The position numbers and the translations under genes are program-made. Positions 57,204 through 64,000 of a stretch of 64,000 nt of DNA are shown here, piece after piece. Source of the stretch: Owenia fusiformis (lineage: Eukaryota > Annelida > Polychaeta > Sabellida > Oweniidae); NCBI GenBank assembly GCA_903813345.2, contig CAIIXF020000012.1, positions 16,796,020 to 16,860,019 of the forward strand, written 5' to 3'. The notes beneath the pieces are model-generated. The model had not been told where the DNA came from and did not search any database. It was given only the letters and a program-made list of their open reading frames with translations. The stretch's first letter is position 1, and each line of letters opens with the position of its first letter.

Positions 57204-57619
57204 GATTTTGATGATGTCATGGAGCAGTGTCTGATGGATCATTCTGGATCATTCCATCTGTTGTATCATCTGTCTGTGATATCATAGACTATTGTTGCCA
57301 TGGTATCATATTTGTGTATGTTGTTGTTATGTTTGTCGTGACTTTCAGCCATAGCAAACAAAGACATATGCAGCATTAATCTTAATCAATTTCATTGCAT
57401 TATAACATTTTTATTAAAGTAAGAAATTGCTCCGCAGAACCCGTATTCACGTTACTATGACAACCATTGTTTTGCTATTATTCATCATATCTTATTTTTT
57501 AATTTTTCAGTGTAGTTAGGAAAATGTCAAATGCTTCTTCACTGAAAATTTGAAAGATAAATGATAAAAAATAAAAATTTGAGAGCAAAATTAGCTTTAC
57601 TTACTGAACGCCCTGTACT

Positions 57620-58690
57620 AGATGAGTTATTTAGTTTATCCATTTGAAAGTCCTAATACTGAAGAATCTTGTTCTTTCGATTATTAGACTGTTTTTTTAT
57701 ATTTGAATTACTATTCTCAATAAATAAGTTTATTCTGCATTTTACCATACACATAACAAGAAATAAACATTTCCAAACGTTTATCCTCTATAAACCTATA
57801 GACTCTCTTAACTAATGGTATGTATACGTTTTGGGCTTATTTCTTCTACTGATAAAAGTGGACGTTTAAATTGTACTTTATTGTACTACATGGGTCATTA
57901 ACTTTATCCATTTGAAAGTCATAATATTATAGCGTTGCCGGATGTGATGCATTGTGCGTGATGTGTTAAATAAATGATTACTGATATAAGTACACTAAAT
58001 GTGTAATAATTCTATGAATAAAAGTGCAAAATTTACCTAAGTGTGTGTAAAGCTCAGAACAATGTGAATATGAAATCACATATAGCAAGTAAAGCAGTTA
58101 ATTGTAATAAAGGTAGCGTGTAGATTTGTTTGTATTGATATATACATTTGTAATTATGTAAAATGTAATTTAGCCTCATAAAGAGGCATGAAGCTTTTAT
58201 GTATGTTGTAACATTGTAATTGTGGGATGAAAAGAAAGTATATCTTCAGCTATTTATTGAGCTGTACGTCCATCAAATGTATCTCTTTTGTCTCACTGAG
58301 GAATCATTGAAGTGGTAATGTGAGATATACACATAGGTTATGGGTCTCGAGCATATGCAGGCATCATAAAATGCATGACATCCATGACAGGCGTCTTGTC
58401 ACAGACTGACATCAAAGTGGATTCCTGGTTAGACCCGTGCCCTCAGCTAGTCATCTCATCAATTAGCATCATCATAGAAATCCTGGTTCATCAAAGACTT
58501 TGAAATATACCTCGCATATACTGGGCCCTGGAGATGCGATATTATGAAACAGTGGCTTTAACTTTCTAGAGCATTACTCTGCTGAGTGATGCACTAATTT
58601 AGGATGCTGAATTTTACAAAGCATCTTTGATACACTTGTTGAATAATTTGACAAGGCCTTTAAATAAGTAAGTGTTACATGGGACCTTTC
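57620..58690. other. No supported gene
   Basis: AT-rich intergenic DNA. GCCTCATAAAGAGGC near 58171 is a small palindrome. No coding frame above 60 codons has motifs. Confidence 0.5.
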
Positions 58691-58699
58691 AATACTGAA

Positions 58700-58930
58700 T
58701 TGTCAAATATCCTTGTACAGGATATAAATTAGTACATGGCCTTTAAGTGATTTGACAAATATCCTTGGACAGGATACGAATTTACACAGGGCCTTTAATT
58801 GACAAATATTCTTGTACAGAATATTCCCTCACACACTGATTGAAATGGCAATTAGGCCTATCCTTGCACAGGATAATCATATGAAATAAATTCACACGGG
58901 GTCTTTAAATATTCTTGTACAGAATATATT
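58700..58930. repeat. Array of about 50-bp units each centred on a 17-19 bp palindrome
   Basis: Five palindromes are spaced 47-52 bp apart: ATATCCTTGTACAGGATAT (58708-58725), TATCCTTGGACAGGATA (about 58760), ATATTCTTGTACAGAATAT (58806-58824), TATCCTTGCACAGGATA (58859-58875) and ATATTCTTGTACAGAATAT (58909-58927). Between them GGCCTTTAA.TGATTTGACAA-type spacers repeat. A possible role is binding sites for a dimeric factor or short hairpins; this is inference. Confidence 0.75.
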
Positions 58931-59076
58931 ATGTGAAGACATCGACATCTGGTCGTTTGGCTCAGGCATCAACCCCGGGTGTTGGTCTCATCGAAGATCC
59001 CCGGGTGATTTCTATCTTTCCTTTTCCATCCTTATTTCTCATAGAAAACACCAACAAAACTGAATTTAACTTTCTA

Positions 59077-60181
59077 CAGGGTGGGCCAAAAAAAACCAAT
59101 ACCCAACTTTAAATCAGAAAGAAATTAGCTATGTTCAATATGATGCATTGATTTATATACCATTTTAAAGGTAATCCATTTTCGAACAATTTGGTATATA
59201 ACACTATGTCATGAAATCAATATTAAAGTTTTATTATGCTTATTTGGGAGGCCGGGTCGGTATTTAAGGTATTCAGATTTTAGGGAGAAAATAGTAAATC
59301 TGCGGAATAATGTTAATTTTTTATTTATAGAATATCATTTTGTTAGGTGAATACATGCTTGTATATTTGCATATTGTGTGACTAAACTTATTGTTTATGA
59401 ATTTTAGTGTTGTTTATTATCAGTAAGTACTCAAAGGTTGTTAAAAGACATTAAACGTATATGTGACAAGGATTTTATTTTCCAACAAGGCATTGCCTTG
59501 TACCATAGATCAAAGGAGACATTGGCATTTCTTTGCAAACAAGGTGATTTCGATGCTTGCCCACCCAAACAGCCCCGATGCTAATGTGTTTGATTTCCAT
59601 ACATGGAGCCATCTCGAGGAAACGAGGCACGATCAAAAGCATCCAATAAACAGTGTTGATGAGCTGAAACAGAATCCTAAAGTTCTGAAATAAATTGCAA
59701 CAGAAATCTCTAAATACGGCTATTGATAGATTGCGCTACCACTTCAAGCTTATTGTTGATGCAGAGGGGAGGGATGGGGTATATTGAGCAATTGTTAAAA
59801 TTGTTTAAATAAATAAAGTGTAAAATGTCATTAACCAACACTGAAATTCATAAACAATAAATTTAGTCACACAATGATGCAAATATCAACATCCAAGCAT
59901 TTGTTCACCTAACATAAGAATGATATTCTATAAATGAAAAATTAACATAATTTCGCAGATTTACTATTTTCTCCCTTAAATCTGGAGACCTTAAATAGCA
60001 ACCCGACCTCCCAAATAAGTAAAATAAAATTTTACTATTGATTTCATGACATAGTGTTATATACCAAATTGTTTGAAATTATATAACCTTTAAAATGATA
60101 TGTAAGTCAATGTACCATATTGAATGTAACTATTTTTATCCTGATTTGAAGTTGGGTATTGGTTTTTTTTGGCCCACCCTG
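59077..60181. mobile_element. Tc1/mariner deletion derivative with about 350-bp inverted repeats
   Basis: The ends CAGGGTGGGCCAAAAAAAAC and the inverse are flanked by TA (59075-59076 and 60182-60183). Inverted similarity extends about 350 bp from each end (to about 59430 and about 59830). The centre has a broken transposase C-terminus on the plus strand. Confidence 0.88.
59463..59693 (+). pseudogene. Tc1/mariner transposase C-terminal remnant
   Basis: One frame has HPNSPDANVFDFHTWSHLEE and INSVDELKQ, matching the usual PPNSPDLNPLD..W..L and SVDELK parts of Tc1/mariner transposases. The DGAPCH-type part upstream is visible only across a frameshift. The first catalytic region is absent. Confidence 0.75.
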
Positions 60182-60385
60182 TATATACATCTATTTACAC
60201 TTTATATACGTTTTCCCACCACCCCCCCCCCCTAGTACATAATTCGTGTTCAGTCGTTACATACTAGCTCAAATTCTACGGAGCTCAAAGTTTTCCAACT
60301 TCCCGCTCGAAAAAGTGTTCTCTCTCTTTTGTGCATTGTGCATGTCCAAGACAGTCCATGACGCCACTAATGCAATTGACGCACC

Positions 60386-60425
60386 GCGCATGCGTCCCGG
60401 AAGTTAAGAAAATCTAAACTTCCGG
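60386..60425. promoter_or_regulatory. NRF1/ETS promoter-like cluster
   Basis: GCGCATGCGT (60386-60395, NRF-1-like) is followed within two bases by CCGGAAGTT (60397-60405, ETS core) and the inverse ACTTCCGG (60418-60425). This combination is common in TATA-less metazoan promoters. The surroundings are richer in GC than the neighbourhood. Which gene it serves, if any, is not clear. Confidence 0.35.
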
Positions 60426-60627
60426 TTAAAATAAAACGTGAACATTTTATGTTTACACTTGAAAATGAGAAGAAAGTAAGAGATTACATTAATATAAAAT
60501 GATATAAGAGTCCTGAAATATAATGCAAATACATGATTGAACTAATGAATTGAACAGTTGAAGGTATTGAACAGAAAGTATGGCACGTAAAAGATCGAGT
60601 GAAGTGAAATGAATTTGTAAATTTTCT

Positions 60628-60739
60628 TACCCTGCGTGCAGAGTCTAGTTAAACTACACTCTGCCTAGTAGAGACCATATTACAGTTAAGTAGCCGAAGC
60701 TCTCTTTTAAGAAGTGAAGTCAAACGAATGCAAAGGGTA
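60628..60739. mobile_element. 112-bp MITE with 9-bp target duplication
   Basis: TACCCTGCGTGCAGAGTC...GAATGCAAAGGGTA is flanked by AAATTTTCT on both sides (60619-60627 and 60740-60748). It is the longer relative of 30765-30841. The 9-bp duplication supports a Mutator-like origin. Confidence 0.85.
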
Positions 60740-60759
60740 AAATTTTCTGAGTTCCTAAA

Positions 60760-61125
60760 AATGTTACAATATTTAAGAATCTTGTTCTATCATATCAAAT
60801 CGTTGTTACCAAAACGAACCGTTTCGGTAAGCAGCGTAATCGAGTGGATCACCAGTGAAGTTTCTTTATAAACCGTGCAGTCTCACAAACAACCTAAACT
60901 TATTTAAGTGTCCTAAAAAACACAGATGATGTGAAACACATTCCTCTAGCGCTGAATATACTAACAAGAATACATGTAAGCTTGGTCAAAAACTAACAAG
61001 AAAGAGCATTCATTTTCAAAAAGCCAAAATCTCACGACTTTTCACCAGAATGTGTAGATTTTACGGGAGAGTTCTGTTTGATTACTACCTGTGAACTGGA
61101 CAAAGAAATTCCTCAGAATCCAAAG
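60760..61125. other. No supported gene
   Basis: AT-rich DNA with no recognised repeats or coding frames. It may be the 3' untranslated region of the exon at 61129-61413. Confidence 0.4.
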
Positions 61126-61128
61126 AAC

Positions 61129-61413
61129 TCAGAAGGCTGAGGGTAATTCTTTCAACTCAGCATTTTTTGTACACCTGCAAAGGAAGCTTCTGATAACTGC
61201 TGGATTCCACTTTCTGACATGAGCATACATACAAATCCAACAAAGCTCATTATTATATCCGTTCCTATAGAGTCTATTAATGTATTTAGAGAAACGCTCA
61301 GGGTTGTGCCATTGTACTGACACTGCTATCTTGTACAGCTGTTGGGTCTTTGGTAATTGGTAAATATGGTATATTCTTGTCCACTGGTCATAATTTACTT
61401 CCGATCCTAGCTT
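61129..61413 (-). CDS. Candidate terminal exon, unidentified (weakly like M1 aminopeptidase C-terminus)
   Basis: The minus strand is open for 95 codons from a possible acceptor (TGGTGGTAG, AG at 61414-61415) to a stop at 61129-61131. It reads KLGSEVNYDQWTRIYHIYQL, then KTQQLYKIAVSVQWHNPERF and SKYINRLYRNG, then a Cys-containing stretch. The W..IY..Y...QQLYKIAVS pattern followed by a second helical segment resembles the helical C-terminal repeats of M1-family aminopeptidases, but the match is weak and made by eye. Composition and length look coding. Upstream exons were not found. Confidence 0.4.
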   Translation of the reverse strand, partial: KLGSEVNYDQWTRIYHIYQLPKTQQLYKIAVSVQWHNPERFSKYINRLYRNGYNNELCWICMYAHVRKWNPAVIRSFLCRCTKNAELKELPSAF

Positions 61414-61419
61414 CTACCA

Positions 61420-62435
61420 CCAGTCATTATTATATTGTGGTTGGAACATCTGGCTTCATGTCAATTAGAAATTTGTATATAGCAGTGGTAGCAGGTCTGA
61501 TGGTATATCCCTTCTCCTTTGATTTATTGGTTATAACTAATAACGTGACCTCACATTGTCTGAACATAATAACAAAAGCACATGTTAAAATATGATGAGT
61601 GCTTACATAATAATTGTTGTTATACTGTATTATCACAATCCATCTCTGCAAAAGTGCTTGGTGAATGCAACTTAAATTTGGCATATTTTTATACTTTAGA
61701 TACCAACTTAACGGAAAAGCATACAGGCATAACAGGTTTTTAAGATAGTCTTTCAGGTTATCTACTTGATCAATCACTAACTAGCTAGAATATAAAAAAG
61801 TATAAATACTGGTACATTTAGTTCCAAGTGTAATATACAAAATATGAAGAGACAGAAAAGCCATTTGTCCCGGGTCCCGTTTCCATGGTTACCAATTTTT
61901 TACCCTAGCAACGCATTAGTGCCCGTATGTTGACTAAACTTACATATTTTATGAGCAATTAAATTATCCTCATTTTGTGCAAGTTTGATGTTATAACTCC
62001 CAAAAATAAAAAATGAGAGCATTTTTATCAGAATATCAGGATCGATCCTTGTATTTCTTATATGTATTACTAGTATTCTCTTAGTAAGCAACAATTTATC
62101 ATGTTAACTACATTTCACCATTTGTTCAGAATGGAAGATTCACCCATAAGTAAGTTGTAAAGCAAGGTTGGTTGAGGTTAAGAGCTTGGGGTGATTCTGT
62201 TACTTAAATATGCTCATGTCATCATCCAATATTAAAATCTACTGAGTCTAGCATCAATTTAGGGGATCAGAGTTGTCTTTTTTTAATTTCTCCCCTAACA
62301 AATAGAATCATCCCCAGCTCTACCCTTACCAACCTTGCTATACACCCCCACTTCATGTTTTGATATAGTGTTGGTCACCTTGAATTTAATCCAATTTATA
62401 TAGATTTTTAAATCTTAGACATACACATAAATGTC
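61420..62435. other. No supported gene
   Basis: AT-rich DNA between two minus-strand terminal exons. ATGGAAGATTCACCC followed by ATAAGTAAGT at about 62130-62150 (plus) looks like a mini-exon with a donor, but nothing joins it. Confidence 0.45.
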
Positions 62436-62438
62436 AGT

Positions 62439-62669
62439 TCAAAAATCAAGCAGGGGTCCATAAAACCGATTCTTAGTGTTTCCATCCGTAAAGTTGAAAG
62501 AGAAATCCATTCCTGCGTTGACAAACTCTTTTTCCGATATTTCCCCATCGTAGTCTGTATCCATGTAGTCAAACTGAATTCTAGCCAGACTTGGATCAAG
62601 GTCAAAAGCCTTCCACCAGTGTATGTACTCAGAGAATTGGATAAAGCCATCGGAGTTGAAATCCAGTGC
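62439..62669 (-). CDS. Terminal exon of an EF-hand calcium-binding protein (sarcoplasmic calcium-binding or calexcitin-like)
   Basis: The 231-bp minus-strand exon starts after the acceptor TACTTTTTACAG (AG at 62670-62671) in phase 0 and ends at TGA (62439-62441), giving 76 residues. It contains two complete EF-hand loops, DFNSDGFIQFSE and DTDYDGEISEKE, each with acidic or Asn/Ser ligands at positions 1, 3 and 5, Gly at 6, a hydrophobic residue at 8 and Glu at 12. Between them is EYIHWWKAFDLDPSLARIQF, and the end is NRFYGPLLDF. Paired EF-hands and a C-terminal (F/Y)GP(L) motif are typical of invertebrate sarcoplasmic calcium-binding proteins and calexcitin. Earlier exons would lie to the right, beyond or within the satellite. 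The protein should bind Ca2+ in the cytosol. Confidence 0.85.
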   Translation of the reverse strand, partial: ALDFNSDGFIQFSEYIHWWKAFDLDPSLARIQFDYMDTDYDGEISEKEFVNAGMDFSFNFTDGNTKNRFYGPLLDF

Positions 62670-62785
62670 CTGTAAAAAGTAATAACATCAATAAGATCAG
62701 AGAATCATTAAATCATTGAGGGGCAAAAGGCACCAAAAGGCACCAAAATGGGGTTAGACAAGGTGGTATTCTGAAGTCTAATTTT

Positions 62786-64000
62786 CTTGTCATCATAATT
62801 CCAGGAAAACCACCAAGTGGATTTACTTCAAATTTTCACACATGTTACATGGTATGAAGTTCTAGAGCTGATTAACTTTTCGGTGGCCATCTTGCATTCT
62901 GTCGGCCATCTTGGAAGTTTTTATTAGATAAATCTTGTCATCACGATTCCAGGAAAACCACTTAACAGTTTTACTTCAAATTTCCACACATGTTAGATGG
63001 TAAGAAAGTCTAGAAGTGATTAACTTTTTGGTAGGCATCTTGCATTCTGGCGGCCATCTTGGAAGTTTTTGGATAAATCTTGTCATCGTGATTCAAGGAA
63101 ACCCCCTTAACAGATTTACCTCAAATTTTCACACATGTTACATGGTATGAAGTTCTAGAGCTGATTAACTTTTAGGTGGCCATCTTGCATTCTGGTGGCC
63201 ATCTTGGAAGTTTTTAAATAAATCTTGTCATCGCGATTCCAAGAGAACCACTGAACAGTTTTACTTCAAATTTTCACGCATGTTACATGGTATGAAGTTC
63301 TAGAGCTGATTAACTTTTCGGTGGCCATGTTGCAGTCTGTCGGCCACCTTGGAAGTTTTTATTAGATAAATCTTGTCATCACGATTCCAGGAAAACCACT
63401 TAACAGTTTTACTTCAAAGTTTCACACATGTTACATGGTAAGAAGTTCGAGAGCTGATTAACTTTTCGGTGGCCATCTTGCATTCTGTCGGCCATCTTGG
63501 AAGTTTTTATTAGATAAATCTTGTCATCACGATTCCAGGAAAACCACTTAACAGTTTTACTTCAAATTTCCACACATGTTAGATGGTAAGAAAGTCTAGA
63601 AGTGATTAACTTTTTGGTAGGCATCTTGCATTCTGGCGGCCATCTTGGAAGTTTTTGGATAAATCTTGTCATCGTGATTCCAGGAAACCTCCTTAACAGA
63701 TTTACCTCAAATTTTCACACATGTTACATGGTATGAAGTTCTAGAGCTGATTAACTTTTAGGTGGCCATCTTGCATTCTGGTGGCCATCTTGGAAGTTTT
63801 TAAATAAATCTTGTCATCGCGATTCCAAGAGAACCACTGAACAGTTTTACTTCAAATTTTCACACATGTTACATGGTATGAAGTTCTAGAGCTGATTAAC
63901 TTTTCGGTGGCCATGTTGCAGTCTGTCGGCCACCTTGGAAGTTTTTATTAGATAAATCTTGTCATCACGATTCCAGGAAAACCACTTAACAGTTTTACTT
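62786..64000. repeat. 145-148 bp satellite with a 586-bp higher-order repeat
   Basis: The mark CTTGTCATC recurs at 62786, 62934, 63079, 63224, 63372, 63520, 63665, 63810 and 63958, that is every 145 or 148 bp. Every fourth monomer is the most alike (62934/63520, 63079/63665, 63224/63810, 63372/63958, each 586 bp apart), so four monomers form a higher-order unit. Each has CATCTTGGAAGTTTTT and GTTTTACTTCAAA. The array runs off the window end. Confidence 0.93.

Larger units (their letters stand above)
53421..57615 (-). mobile_element. Mariner element with about 185-bp inverted repeats, carrying nested Helentron-like elements
   Basis: The ends CAGGGCGTTCAGTAAGTAAA (53421) and its inverse (57615) are flanked by TA (53419-53420 and 57616-57617). 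The inverted repeats extend about 185 bp. Between them, on the minus strand, are the transposase N-terminus (57203-57005) and C-terminus (53880-53697), separated by the Helentron-like insert 53884-57004. Without the insert it is about 1.07 kb, so the catalytic middle is deleted. Confidence 0.9.

Noticed and set aside
61430-61777. 115-codon minus frame next to the exon at 61129-61413
   Set aside because: No donor links it to the exon and the protein has no recognisable motif.
62408-62650. 80-codon minus frame starting MALSNSLSTY
   Set aside because: Out-of-frame shadow of the EF-hand exon 62439-62669, which has two perfect EF loops and a splice acceptor.
62786-64000. Regular repeats as a CRISPR array
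   Set aside because: Head-to-tail monomers without unique spacers; a eukaryotic satellite.

Overview
This is metazoan nuclear DNA: AT-rich, gene-poor, with spliced exons, non-LTR, LTR and DNA transposons, satellites and microsatellites. No bacterial-style genes, rRNA or CRISPR array was seen. The mix (Mag-like Ty3/gypsy, several mariners, Helentron-like elements with internal tandem repeats, an OTU-domain gene, an EF-hand gene of sarcoplasmic calcium-binding type) suggests a marine invertebrate, possibly a mollusc or other spiralian. That is inference; no single sequence fixes the taxon.

Left part (1-12.1 kb, almost all coding on the minus strand). An 83-85 bp repeat cluster is followed by a 5'-truncated, frameshifted LINE (1614-3728) joined to an OTU-protease-like ORF. 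Next is a two-exon gene piece (5547-7615) whose large exon contains a 60-bp coding minisatellite, then a hAT dimerisation-domain fragment (8843-9121) and an exon of an unknown gene (11491-12077).

Centre (12.1-52.1 kb). This appears to be one minus-strand gene whose short introns were inflated to about 40 kb by nested transposons. Candidate exons are 52019-52046, 51501-51782, 39690-39837 and 11491-12077, and all introns are phase 1. One intron holds a damaged mariner. The mariner holds a 24.35-kb gypsy locus (14670-39020) with two 155-bp LTRs that look identical and a CAAAG target duplication. The gypsy gag is split by a large element (here called E1, 18835-38214), and E1 contains a second copy of its own family (E2, 25299-34406). 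A third copy (E3, 39973-51269) lies in inverted orientation in a neighbouring intron.

The E family is the most novel thing seen. Its members are 9-11 kb, with CAGTAC...GTACTG termini, TA target duplications, CpG-dense subterminal inverted repeats, a tRNA-Asp-like sequence and only small ORFs, and no recognisable transposase. Comparing the three copies also exposes several younger insertions with exact target duplications: an 842-bp foldback, a 234-bp MITE, a 77-bp MITE and a Helentron-like element.

Right part (52.2-64 kb). A tandemly duplicated repeat comes first. It is followed by an internally deleted mariner (53421-57615) carrying two nested Helentron-like elements, a 50-bp-period array of conserved palindromes (58.7-58.93 kb) and a Tc1/mariner deletion derivative (59077-60181). 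After these come an NRF1/ETS-rich promoter-like patch, an unidentified terminal exon (61129-61413) and a real EF-hand terminal exon (62439-62669). The window ends in a satellite with a four-monomer, 586-bp higher-order repeat.
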